Positions 1 to 6,839 of a DNA stretch of 64,000 nucleotides are shown here, piece by piece. The notes under the pieces were generated by a model that searched no databases, was not told the origin of the DNA, and was given only the letters and a program-made list of their open reading frames with translations. Source of the DNA: Paenibacillus spiritus (GTDB lineage: Bacteria; Bacillota; Bacilli; Paenibacillales; Paenibacillaceae); contig NZ_VYKK01000004.1 of NCBI RefSeq assembly GCF_008710135.1, forward strand, positions 62,001 through 126,000, read 5' to 3'. Each line of letters begins with the position of its first letter. Position 1 is the first letter of the stretch. Both the position numbers and the translations under genes were made by a program.

Positions 1-779
1 GGTTCTAGCCTTTCTTTGCAAATCACTATGTAATCTTCACTAATTTCAAATCCTATGTATTTTCTATTATTTAATAAAGCCATTTTTGCAACAGTACCAC
101 TTCCCATAAACGGATCCAGAACAACATCTCCTTCATTGCTCCAACTGATGATATGATCTTCTGCTAATTTCTCAGGGAAGATTGCTGGATGTTTGAAAGC
201 TACTTTATCTAAAGTTGATTTTTGATGACCATTGGGAATTCTCCAGATATTGAATCTTACACCGAATTCCTTGAGAAGATTTTGTTTATTGTGTCTTACT
301 TGCTCCCCATCTGTATTCCTATAGTGACCCTTTATGTGCTTTTTACCGTTGTACCATTTATTTTTTCTGTCTGAAATTAAATTGACTGTTCTGGGTTTCC
401 CCTTAGATAAGATGAACATATACTCAAAAATTTGATAATAACGGTTTGTCTCAGGAAAACTTATACTATCTTTTTCATATATCATCGTGTCGTGCAGATT
501 GAATCCAATTTCTTTGAAAAATAATGCTTGTTTAAATGATGTTCCTGTCTCACTACCTTTGTCCGTTTTATCTCCAACTACCCATACAACAATTCCTCCG
601 TTCGCTGTTACTCTATATAATTCACGAGCAATCTCTTCAAAATCGAAGGAATATCCTTTGTAATTTCGCAAATCATCATACGGCGGCGAAGTGATTGTTA
701 GCGGAATTGTATTACTAGGGATTTGCTTTAAACCTACTAAGCAATCCATAGAATAAATATTATTGTAATTTAAGGACAA
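1..779 (-). CDS. DNA methyltransferase, N6/N4 beta class (C-terminus cut by window edge)
   Basis: Adds a methyl group to adenine or cytosine in DNA, probably protecting phage DNA from host restriction (inference). The frame opens with TTG at 779 behind a GAGAGGAGA ribosome binding site; no ATG lies upstream. Motif IV, TSPPYDD, is at residues 30-36. GGIVVWVVGDKTDKG follows near residue 80, and the SAM-binding motif DPFMGSGTVA with YIGFEIS is near residue 220. Motif IV before motif I is the beta-class order of the N6_N4_Mtase family; SPPY rather than DPPY leans toward N4-cytosine. No restriction gene is seen beside it, so it looks like an orphan modification gene. The protein continues past base 1. 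Confidence 0.93.
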   Translation of the reverse strand, partial: MSLNYNNIYSMDCLVGLKQIPSNTIPLTITSPPYDDLRNYKGYSFDFEEIARELYRVTANGGIVVWVVGDKTDKGSETGTSFKQALFFKEIGFNLHDTMIYEKDSISFPETNRYYQIFEYMFILSKGKPRTVNLISDRKNKWYNGKKHIKGHYRNTDGEQVRHNKQNLLKEFGVRFNIWRIPNGHQKSTLDKVAFKHPAIFPEKLAEDHIISWSNEGDVVLDPFMGSGTVAKMALLNNRKYIGFEISEDYIVICKERLE

Positions 780-819
780 CTAATCTCTCCTCTCTATATT
801 TTTTGATAAAAACTCAATT

Positions 820-960
820 TCATCTTGTCGCTTCTCCTGATTCAACCTTCATCCACGCAGGAATCTCGTCGCTCACTTTGCCGCTTGCCACCTTGATCCA
901 CTTGACATCTTCTTCTGAATCTACTGTTGGACCAATATAGATATCCTTCTTTTCATTCAT
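820..960 (-). CDS. Small hypothetical protein, 46 aa
   Basis: A short acidic protein starting MNEKKDIYIGPTV and ending SGEATR. The ATG at 960 is preceded by GAGGAATTGCAA, a fair ribosome binding site. It sits in line between the gene ending at 975 and the methyltransferase starting at 779, as expected of an operon member. I do not recognise a family. Confidence 0.55.
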   Translation of the reverse strand: MNEKKDIYIGPTVDSEEDVKWIKVASGKVSDEIPAWMKVESGEATR

Positions 961-974
961 TTGCAATTCCTCAT

Positions 975-1214
975 TCAAAATGTATGACATCCACGATGAT
1001 ATTTCTGTCCTTTGTACTTATAACGAGCGATAAATGTCTTAATAAGAATCAGATTATCATTCACGCGTTCCAAGACAATCACTCCCAAATCAGTCATCCA
1101 TCTCAGTTTCCCTTTAACATTAGGAATGTTGGACACCTGTTTAACCAGGTATCCAACTTCAACATTACTTTCTAATGCTCTCATTCGAGCATGTTCGCTA
1201 ACTTTGATTCTCAT
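975..1214 (-). CDS. Hypothetical protein, 79 aa, basic
   Basis: Begins MRIKVSEHARMRAL. An upstream GTG at 1223 is in frame but lacks a ribosome binding site, whereas the ATG at 1214 has GGTGA six bases away, so that start is preferred. The early SEHARMRA segment followed by short beta strands faintly recalls small RelE-like or DUF4258-type proteins, but that is only a resemblance. It directly follows the gene ending at 1220. Confidence 0.6.
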   Translation of the reverse strand: MRIKVSEHARMRALESNVEVGYLVKQVSNIPNVKGKLRWMTDLGVIVLERVNDNLILIKTFIARYKYKGQKYHRGCHTF

Positions 1215-1219
1215 ATGTA

Positions 1220-1441
1220 TCACCGCTTATTTGCTACACGATCACGTTGCTTCTTATATTTTGTCAATGTAGCTCCCTTCTCTTCACTTGCTTTCGCTGG
1301 ACGAATATACTGAAATGTCAGTCCATTCTTTGCACAATGGCGAATTGCTTCATTTTCAGCCTGAAGACGAACTTCTGGAAGATTGTCGATAATCACACTT
1401 ACACCATTGTCACTTGTCGCTACGCCATAGAATTTAGTCAT
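1220..1441 (-). CDS. Hypothetical protein, 73 aa, basic C-terminus
   Basis: Starts MTKFYGVATSDNGV behind AAAGGAGTAATAAATA, a strong ribosome binding site, and ends in a very basic tail (TKYKKQRDRVANKR). It is the first gene downstream of the promoter-like element at 1461-1485 and is followed almost without gap by the gene starting at 1214. The family is unknown; the basic tail could bind nucleic acid (inference). Confidence 0.65.
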   Translation of the reverse strand: MTKFYGVATSDNGVSVIIDNLPEVRLQAENEAIRHCAKNGLTFQYIRPAKASEEKGATLTKYKKQRDRVANKR

Positions 1442-1460
1442 TATTTATTACTCCTTTAAA

Positions 1461-1485
1461 TTTATTATTATATTTGTTGTCTAAT
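1461..1485 (-). promoter_or_regulatory. Recurring AT-rich promoter-like element
   Basis: On the minus strand this reads TTAGACAACAAATATAATAA, one copy of the element found ahead of many transcription units in this window (other copies near 6440, 18300, 38340, 62340). The TATAAT within it or the following TAATAA could be a -10 box. It lies just upstream of the gene starting at 1441 and downstream of the RecJ-like gene's end at 1495. Confidence 0.45.
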
Positions 1486-1494
1486 CATATCTGT

Positions 1495-3151
1495 TTAAAC
1501 TTCTCTTAAATCATCAATGAATAACTGCATAGTTTTAACTATTTTGAACTTTGGTTTATATTGCTTCCAATAGTTCATATTTAAAGTTCCAATTGCTTCA
1601 ACTTCGGCAAATACAGGAACAGTATTAAAATAGTCTTCATTCGTTTTGAATTTCATTAACTGAATACTGTCACAATCAATCTTAACTGTATTCAATTGTT
1701 TCCCCATGAGTTTTTTATCTGAGACGAATAATCCCTTGAGAAGAAACTTTCCAGGTTTAAAGTCTTTACCGGAAATCCGGTAGAACTCGTTGAGATAGAG
1801 AATCATCTTTTCATTGATCTCTGAAACATCAAATTCCAAGTCATAATAAAGGGAATCGTCAGGAATGAAGTCTGCCAATTTTTCATTTAGTTCCTGTATT
1901 AATAACTCCAGTTTAGTCTTACTTAACTGAACTCCGCCAGCCCCACTATGACCAGCCACAAAAGTAGTATTATCGCAACTTTCCAATAACTCTAACATTG
2001 AAAAGTCTTCTAAACCACGAAAACTACCCGCGTATGTATCTTCGCCATCTCCATAACCTAAAACAATCGCAGGACAATTATAAGCACTAACCAGGTCGGC
2101 AGCCGCCAATCCATTAATTCCTTTACCAAGTTCGGGATTAACAATGACTACAACCTTATCGCCTTCATTAGCCAAAGTTTTATGGTATTTAATTGCTTCA
2201 GACTGAATTTCTTTCCGCTTCTCATTTCCTGATACAAGTCGCTTTGACAATTCAAGTATCTCTTCGTCGCTTCCCTCACACAACATGAAGTCAATAGCTA
2301 ATTGAATATTGTCTGCTCTTGTTGCTGCTGTAACTGCCGGTGATACCCCGAACAAGAAATCTGTAGAACTAAGATTATTCACATCGAAGTTCATTAGCGT
2401 GAACAATTGTTTTAGCCCTCTATGATGCAGTCCCTTTAACGATTGCTTTGCAAAATATCTGTTTTCTAGTTCCATCATAGACATGACATCGGCCAATAGA
2501 GCAAGTCCGGGCAAATCGTCAAACTCGTTTGAGTAATATGTATTCATGCATTCATCAATCACTTGGCACACCTTATATGTCAACAGCCCACCACAAGCAT
2601 TTTTATTTGGATATTCATCTCCCTCTTGTTGAGGGTTAACTAAGATTGCATATGGATTATTAACTGTAACTGTATGATGATCTATGATTAAGCAGTCCAT
2701 TCCTCGTTCCGTTAATGTTTTCATGGACTCAATGTCATTTGAGGAACTGTCAACTGCGATGAAGAGTTTAGTCTGCGTTGGAATTTGGTCTAGCAAATTG
2801 TTAATGTTGTGACCTGTTGAACGTTCATTGCAGATATAATATACGTCATTAGTGAAATTTTTTAGATATTTATACATAATCACCAACGATGTTACTCCGT
2901 CAAAATCTGAACTAATCAGGATCTCCAGAGATTGTAATTGCCTCACGGTTACGAATTGCAAGAATGATTCGTTGTGCTAATGCGTCAATATTTTTGAGAA
3001 GATATGAGTTACAAATTACATTTGACAGTGGATTTAAAAACTGATCAATGTTTGTGATACCATTAAGTTTAGCTAGTTTTGTGTATGTATTATCATAATG
3101 GTCAAGGGGAATCTTTGGTGTTCGTTGCTTCCAATTCATTGTTTTTATCAC
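1495..3151 (-). CDS. RecJ-like single-strand DNA exonuclease (DHH family), interrupted; candidate translational bypass
   Basis: RecJ proteins degrade single-stranded DNA 5' to 3'; SPbeta carries one (YorK). The gene is in two frames. The first 79 codons end in SGDPD followed by TAG at 2914-2912. The remaining 469 codons, read from TTT at 2904, begin FDGVTSLVIMYKYL. Joined at the two GAT codons (2917-2915 and 2907-2905) they give SGDPDFDGVTS, the exact DHH motif I (GDxDxDG). Later motifs are intact: FIAVDSSSND, IIDHHTV (DHH), LALLADVM, and GHSGAGGVQ of the DHHA1 domain. The joined length of 548 residues fits RecJ. The start is unclear: GTG at 3151 or ATG at 3139, both with poorly spaced ribosome binding sites. 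It could be a programmed bypass or a 10-nt insertion mutant. Confidence 0.85.
2905..2919 (-). other. Candidate ribosome bypass site (GAT TAG TTCA GAT)
   Basis: The take-off codon GAT (2917-2915) is followed at once by the stop TAG, and a matched landing GAT sits at 2907-2905. The intervening bases can fold as CTGA-TTAGT-TCAG, a 4-bp hairpin with the TAG in its loop. Matched codons, a stop right after take-off and a small hairpin are the known features of the T4 gene 60 bypass. The gap is 10 nt, so the hop also changes frame and restores the RecJ motif. Confidence 0.5.
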
Positions 3152-3156
3152 AACCT

Positions 3157-3297
3157 TTATCGAATACTGATCTTACAATTCACCGGAATATCAATCTTAT
3201 CGTATGTATCAATGGCCTTAAGAAACTTAAATGTCTGAGCCTTGCTTTCTCTTCCTGTTGTCTTGTTGATGATTCGGATACTAACTTTACGATTCAT
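3157..3297 (-). CDS. Small hypothetical protein, 46 aa
   Basis: Starts MNRKVSIRIINKTTGR with GGAGAG nine bases upstream of the ATG, and ends CKISIR just ahead of the RecJ-like gene. The alternating beta-type pattern and basic character are visible, but no family is recognised. Its close spacing to both neighbours suggests cotranscription with the exonuclease gene. Confidence 0.7.
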   Translation of the reverse strand: MNRKVSIRIINKTTGRESKAQTFKFLKAIDTYDKIDIPVNCKISIR

Positions 3298-3314
3298 TCC
3301 GATCACTCTCCAAA

Positions 3315-3491
3315 TTAAGATTCGATAACCTCAAATGATACGATGTGGTTAATATTGATACTCAGGTTGCCATTGGTTAGCCATGTTATTTGACGTGCTT
3401 CACGCTTCAAGAAGTATTGTCTTAATTCATCAATTACTTGCCCTTCCATCGTCCAGTTTTGACCATTAACCATTGTTACTTTCGCTTTTAT
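3315..3491 (-). CDS. Small phage protein, 58 aa, apparent ATA start
   Basis: The ribosome binding site AGGAGGTG is perfect, yet the only frame that follows it begins at ATA (3491-3489), six bases away. It gives (M)KAKVTMVNGQNWTME and ends NHIVSFEVIES. The first ATG in frame lies at codon 7, too far from the ribosome binding site, and the GTG inside the site leads to a stop after ten codons. The body looks like small beta-rich phage proteins. Whether ATA is really used needs protein data. Confidence 0.65.
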   Translation of the reverse strand: MKAKVTMVNGQNWTMEGQVIDELRQYFLKREARQITWLTNGNLSININHIVSFEVIES

Positions 3492-3539
3492 ATTTGTTCA
3501 CCTCCTCAATATGATGAAAGATAAGTTTTATCAGTATTT

Positions 3540-3830
3540 TTACTTATTGATTAGATGGTCAGCAACTCGCGCTTTTGGAAGTCTCATAACTACAAAGGCA
3601 CCAAAGTCAGACAATGCGCTCTCTCCTTTAATGGCATCCTCAGGGATTAAAACTTCGGTATTAATGCGGAAGTAACCCTTGTATTTACCTGATTTTGCTG
3701 GGGAATATGTTTTTAGTTGTCCAGAGAATGGAGCGAGTACTAAAATACTATCGTCATATTTATCTTTTATCTGTCCCGCTAATTCGGTAACCGTTTCTTT
3801 ATTAACATCAAATATTACATCTCTACTCAT
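3540..3830 (-). CDS. Hypothetical protein, 96 aa
   Basis: Starts MSRDVIFDVNKETVTE. It contains a helix-like first third, then a beta-rich middle with SGKYKGYFRINTEVLIPEDA, and ends in a basic stretch. The ATG is preceded by GGGAGACTTGATTGA, an acceptable ribosome binding site. No domain is recognised. It belongs to the leftward run of small genes between 3.1 and 6.4 kb. Confidence 0.7.
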   Translation of the reverse strand: MSRDVIFDVNKETVTELAGQIKDKYDDSILVLAPFSGQLKTYSPAKSGKYKGYFRINTEVLIPEDAIKGESALSDFGAFVVMRLPKARVADHLINK

Positions 3831-3878
3831 TCAATCAAGTCTCCCTTATTTTTTTAAATAATCAATATATAGCTCCCT

Positions 3879-4130
3879 TTAATATTGTTCAACATATGTA
3901 TGTTCTGGCTTAACACTCCACCATCTAGCTTCATCACCAGCCACAATCTGATACTCCCCATCATACATCTCTGCCAGACGACCACTATCATTCCAGACTG
4001 TAATAAAGAAATCCTCTTTATCTACGAAATCAATGTTTGTTTCTACTGCATATTCTTTGTCTTTTGTAAGACCCCAACTTTGATGATCTTCTGCAGTATA
4101 TTTAACTACAGTGAATTCTTTTTGTAGCAT
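3879..4130 (-). CDS. Hypothetical protein, 83 aa, aromatic
   Basis: Begins MLQKEFTVVKYTAED with GGAAAGGAAAATAATTA upstream. It is rich in W, Y and acidic residues (ITVWNDSGRLAEMYDG, ARWWSVKP) and looks like a small beta-sandwich protein. A short stem-loop separates its ribosome binding site from the stop of the gene at 4162. Unrecognised. Confidence 0.7.
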   Translation of the reverse strand: MLQKEFTVVKYTAEDHQSWGLTKDKEYAVETNIDFVDKEDFFITVWNDSGRLAEMYDGEYQIVAGDEARWWSVKPEHTYVEQY

Positions 4131-4161
4131 TAATTATTTTCCTTTCCTCATAAAAGAATTT

Positions 4162-4368
4162 CTATCGTAAATCAAAATATTTAATATTGCCGAAGGTCGA
4201 ATCCGTAGTAGAAAATATTCCTTGCGAATCCTTTCTGGCAAATTTGACTTCTGCCCAACCATAACCGCTCTTATCCAAATCAACAGCATATAAATGCCAT
4301 GATTGCCCAAGTTTTAGTTCTTCTCTTCCTCGTTCTTCAAGCCTTTGCCATAAGTTCATTAGTTTCAC
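4162..4368 (-). CDS. Hypothetical protein, 68 aa
   Basis: Starts MKLMNLWQRLEERG and ends IKYFDLR, with GGAAAGGTGAAACTA ahead of the ATG. Its stop codon, TAG at 4164-4162, shows that TAG is an ordinary stop in this genome. The stop lies inside a small hairpin that precedes the next ribosome binding site. Family unknown. Confidence 0.7.
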   Translation of the reverse strand: MKLMNLWQRLEERGREELKLGQSWHLYAVDLDKSGYGWAEVKFARKDSQGIFSTTDSTFGNIKYFDLR

Positions 4369-4407
4369 CTTTCCTTATAAAAGTATGTATTTATCATGTT
4401 TTTGTTT

Positions 4408-4785
4408 TTAAGCACTCACAATAGGAAAATGAATTCCATTCACAACAAATGATCCTACCGAATAATAGTATCCACCATTCCCCGCATCTGCGGTCATTTC
4501 GGCTAGAGCGATTGGATTTTGATTATGTAACAAGGTAACTCTTACTTTATTAATGATAGTATCATCATCTGGGATATTAACCTGTTCTCCAATTTCGACT
4601 CTGGTAATAGCGGCATCCAGTTTAACATTACTAAATTGTCCATATGCTCCTGCACAACAATCATATTCACTTTCTTCAAGAGTAACGATTGTTCCATCGT
4701 CCAAAACGAGCTTGTTCTCATTCCATTCTACAATTCGCTTATAAAGCAAGTGCTTTTCAATATCCTTTAAATCGCCATAGTTCAT
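4408..4785 (-). CDS. Hypothetical protein, 125 aa
   Basis: The start MNYGDLKDIEKHL at 4785 is chosen because AAAGGAG lies seven bases upstream; the in-frame TTG at 4803 overlaps that site. The protein is acidic, with a CCAGAYGQF segment in the middle and a glycine-rich GNGGYYYSVGSF stretch near the end. No known domain is recognised. Confidence 0.7.
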   Translation of the reverse strand: MNYGDLKDIEKHLLYKRIVEWNENKLVLDDGTIVTLEESEYDCCAGAYGQFSNVKLDAAITRVEIGEQVNIPDDDTIINKVRVTLLHNQNPIALAEMTADAGNGGYYYSVGSFVVNGIHFPIVSA

Positions 4786-4836
4786 TTTTAGTCTCCTTTT
4801 CAATTTATAAAATTTCTTCGTAAAACTCTTATTTGA

Positions 4837-5094
4837 TTAAAACTCATATCCAAATCCATCTTTAGCTTTCTTGAATTCAGTTTCCAGTTTTAACTTCGTT
4901 TGAGTCAGTACATTGATTAAATCATCGATCCAATATGAGCTGAAAGAATCTATTTCAAACCAACATTCGTCATCTTCGGAATAAATGTTAATAACAACAT
5001 GTCTATCTATCTCCCTTCCTCTTTTGGTAAATCTCACTCCAAACTGCGAACCACCAATATCTAGATCCGACTCTTCTAAATGTTCATTATCCAA
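4837..5094 (-). CDS. Hypothetical protein, 85 aa, acidic
   Basis: Starts MDNEHLEESDLDIGG behind GAGGAGAGATAGAAGTTG. A basic patch (RFTKRGREIDRH) is followed by YSEDDECWFEIDSF and a C-terminal helix of alternating K and E. No family is recognised. It is one of the tightly spaced leftward genes. Confidence 0.7.
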   Translation of the reverse strand: MDNEHLEESDLDIGGSQFGVRFTKRGREIDRHVVINIYSEDDECWFEIDSFSSYWIDDLINVLTQTKLKLETEFKKAKDGFGYEF

Positions 5095-5136
5095 CTTCTA
5101 TCTCTCCTCTTTTCACATAATGATAAAATTCTAATT

Positions 5137-5454
5137 TTATACCTCAACAACATCTTGCCACTTAGCCCAATAATCCCATTCAAGACCCGCTTCTTTAGGG
5201 GTTCTCAGTTTCATTTTTTCTTCGTCTATCACAACTACAACTTTCTTGAGAATTTCGTATTCATCAAAGTCATCAGAACTACTTACCAATTCAACATAAC
5301 TGTCATCGGTTACTCCATCGCCCATTACCCTATCTTTCGCAAATTCGTAAATTCCCTCTGCTTCTTCTAGACTGTCAAATTCAGGACTTTCCCAATACTC
5401 TGTATGTATACGATATTTTTTGATTTCTTCCTCAGTTAGTCCCATTTGTACCAT
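5137..5454 (-). CDS. Hypothetical protein, 105 aa, acidic
   Basis: Two starts are possible, ATG at 5454 (MVQ) or at 5445 (MGLTEEEIKKY). The second reads more naturally, but the AAGAAGGAAG ribosome binding site overlaps the upstream gene's end and serves neither ideally. The C-terminus, WDYWAKWQDVVEV, is rich in tryptophan. It overlaps the preceding gene by 19 bases, which implies translational coupling. Unrecognised. Confidence 0.7.
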   Translation of the reverse strand: MVQMGLTEEEIKKYRIHTEYWESPEFDSLEEAEGIYEFAKDRVMGDGVTDDSYVELVSSSDDFDEYEILKKVVVVIDEEKMKLRTPKEAGLEWDYWAKWQDVVEV

Positions 5455-5642
5455 CTTCCTTCTTGTTTTTGATTCATATTTTTCACAACTGACTGTTTAA
5501 TGTCATCGCTTGCTCCGTTCATTGATCCATAATCAAAGCCAGTAACAAACATCTGTTTCGCAACTTCCTTGCTATATTCAGGGATATTTTGCGCTTCAAT
5601 GAGTATCATAAATTGCTCAATGCACTGTTCCTTGTAAGTCAT
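5436..5642 (-). CDS. Hypothetical protein, 68 aa
   Basis: Starts MTYKEQCIEQFMILI with GGAGAGAGATAA upstream. It is mainly helical, with a hydrophobic heptad-like N-terminus, and ends GRWYKWD. Its last 19 bases encode the start of the next protein in another frame. Family unknown. Confidence 0.7.
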   Translation of the reverse strand: MTYKEQCIEQFMILIEAQNIPEYSKEVAKQMFVTGFDYGSMNGASDDIKQSVVKNMNQKQEGRWYKWD

Positions 5643-5680
5643 TTATCTCTCTCCTTTCCCATAAAACACAAATTTCATTA

Positions 5681-6043
5681 TCAACTTTGTCCTTCTAGTT
5701 TCTTAATTTGTTGTTCTTCATATTCAATCATTTTCTTAGCAATCTTCAATAATCGCTTACGATATTCTAGGTGCTTCGAATCATTCCCCCACCCGATAAT
5801 ATCCATTGAATTTTGATATGTGATAAACATTCTGGGGTCATCAGCATGATTTGATTTTGCTACAATTACGTTATTGCAATGATTCCCAATGCCAAATGAA
5901 TTAACGTTGCTAATTTCAATTGAGTTTAGAGATCTTCGATATCCCCTCATTCCCTCACAAATTTTATCTACAAATTCCTTTGGGTTAGCTTTGATTTGGC
6001 TAAATTCATCATTCAGAACAGTAATTGTTGTCATGTACCCCAT
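5681..6043 (-). CDS. Conserved-looking phage protein, 120 aa
   Basis: Begins MGYMTTITVLNDEFSQI with AGGAGAATAATA upstream. The N-terminal beta strand plus the middle segment GIGNHCNNVIVAKSNHAD, containing H and C residues, and a coiled C-terminal helix (KKMIEYEEQQIKKLE) are visible. This layout recalls small proteins common in Firmicutes phages, but I cannot name the family. Confidence 0.72.
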   Translation of the reverse strand: MGYMTTITVLNDEFSQIKANPKEFVDKICEGMRGYRRSLNSIEISNVNSFGIGNHCNNVIVAKSNHADDPRMFITYQNSMDIIGWGNDSKHLEYRKRLLKIAKKMIEYEEQQIKKLEGQS

Positions 6044-6133
6044 TATTATTCTCCTTTCTTATTTAACGGTAAATTTTTATTCATTATTTTTGCTTTAGTT
6101 AATTCCATTTTCAGATCATTTTGCGTTTATGTA

Positions 6134-6403
6134 TTACTTATACCACTGCAACTTACACATTAACGGAAATCCGTATAATTCTTTTCCAATGTCGTTTATA
6201 ATGTAGACTTCACCATTTAAGAAAGACACATAAGGATTCTCATCATAAAACTTTCTTTTGACTTCATACATCTTATTCAGCGTAATGTCCAAATTCACCC
6301 CCACGAACATTTTAAGTTGCTCAATGATAATCACAAAACTTGCCTCTTCTTCTTTATCTGTAAATTCTAATGATGATCCTTGAGTCTTGGTTTCGCTTTT
6401 CAT
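6134..6403 (-). CDS. Hypothetical protein, 89 aa
   Basis: Starts MKSETKTQGSSLEF behind AAAGGAAAGGAG, and is the first gene after the promoter at 6433-6461. It divides into a charged N-terminus, an amphipathic helix and a beta-rich end (GEVYIINDIGKELYGFP). It diverges from the rightward gene at 6534. No family recognised. Confidence 0.7.
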   Translation of the reverse strand: MKSETKTQGSSLEFTDKEEEASFVIIIEQLKMFVGVNLDITLNKMYEVKRKFYDENPYVSFLNGEVYIINDIGKELYGFPLMCKLQWYK

Positions 6404-6432
6404 GAGATTAACTCCTTTCCTTTACATAGATT

Positions 6433-6461
6433 ATATTATTATATTTGCACTAATAAAGCAA
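6433..6461 (-). promoter_or_regulatory. Probable SigA-type promoter, TTGCTT-17-TAATAT
   Basis: On the minus strand TTGCTT (6461-6456) and TAATAT (6438-6433) are 17 bases apart, with the recurring TTATTAGTGCAAATATAA segment between them. It faces the gene starting at 6403, whose ribosome binding site begins about 10 bases further on. Confidence 0.65.
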
Positions 6462-6533
6462 GCACTTCTTTTTTATTATTGTGTGTATCTAAAATGTAAA
6501 ATGGTAACACTATTAAATAGGGAGGTGAAAAAG

Positions 6534-6728
6534 ATGTTCGTTGACTGGAACGGGGAAGATTGGATGAGAATTGTTCCTAAGTATGTAGTTGAAGAAGTAC
6601 CGGCCATTGATGGTAGCACAGAATATAGAATTTGCCGACTAAACGATAAAAAATATTCAAGAGAGTCTTGGGGTAGTGCCATTCAAGCTCAAAATGCAAG
6701 ATTATTGGGCGAGTATAGCTTTGATTAA
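6534..6728 (+). CDS. Small protein, 64 aa, one of few rightward genes
   Basis: Starts MFVDWNGEDWMRIV at 6534, with GGGAGGTG seven bases upstream; longer in-frame starts lack a ribosome binding site. It ends ARLLGEYSFD and is followed directly by a bidirectional terminator. Being on the plus strand against a block of leftward genes, with its own terminator, suggests separate regulation such as expression in the lysogen (inference). Family unknown. Confidence 0.75.
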   Translation: MFVDWNGEDWMRIVPKYVVEEVPAIDGSTEYRICRLNDKKYSRESWGSAIQAQNARLLGEYSFD

Positions 6729-6732
6729 AGAA

Positions 6733-6765
6733 AGAGGAGGCTTATGCCTCCTTCTTCACTTTTGA
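6733..6765. terminator. Bidirectional Rho-independent terminator
   Basis: AGGAGGC (6735-6741), TTAT loop, GCCTCCT (6746-6752), followed by TTCTTCACTTTT on the plus strand and by TCTTTCTTT on the minus strand. It ends the rightward gene at 6728 and can stop leftward transcription coming from the primase gene. Confidence 0.85.
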
Positions 6766-6794
6766 TAAAAACTATATTTCCTCAGCTTTTAACA

Positions 6795-6837
6795 ACTATA
6801 TGTAGTAGTCATTAATGTAATATTTACTACATATAGT
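6795..6837. repeat. 13-bp perfect inverted repeat with nested palindrome
   Basis: ACTATATGTAGTA (6795-6807) and TACTACATATAGT (6825-6837) are exact inverse copies around a 17-base loop that itself holds ATTA-ATG-TAAT. It lies directly after the primase stop codon. There is no T-run on the leftward side, so it may be an operator or an mRNA-stabilising hairpin rather than a terminator. Confidence 0.7.
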
Positions 6838-6839
6838 AT

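Noticed and set aside
2890-2935. RecJ interruption as a simple +1 slip at GAT-TAG-T
   Set aside because: This would give GDPDSSDFDG with three extra residues inside the metal-binding motif; the GAT-to-GAT hop gives the exact motif.
6066-6130. A 20-codon frame (MELTKAKIMNK...) upstream of 6043
   Set aside because: No ribosome binding site, and it overlaps the ribosome binding site of the next gene; it is probably leader sequence.
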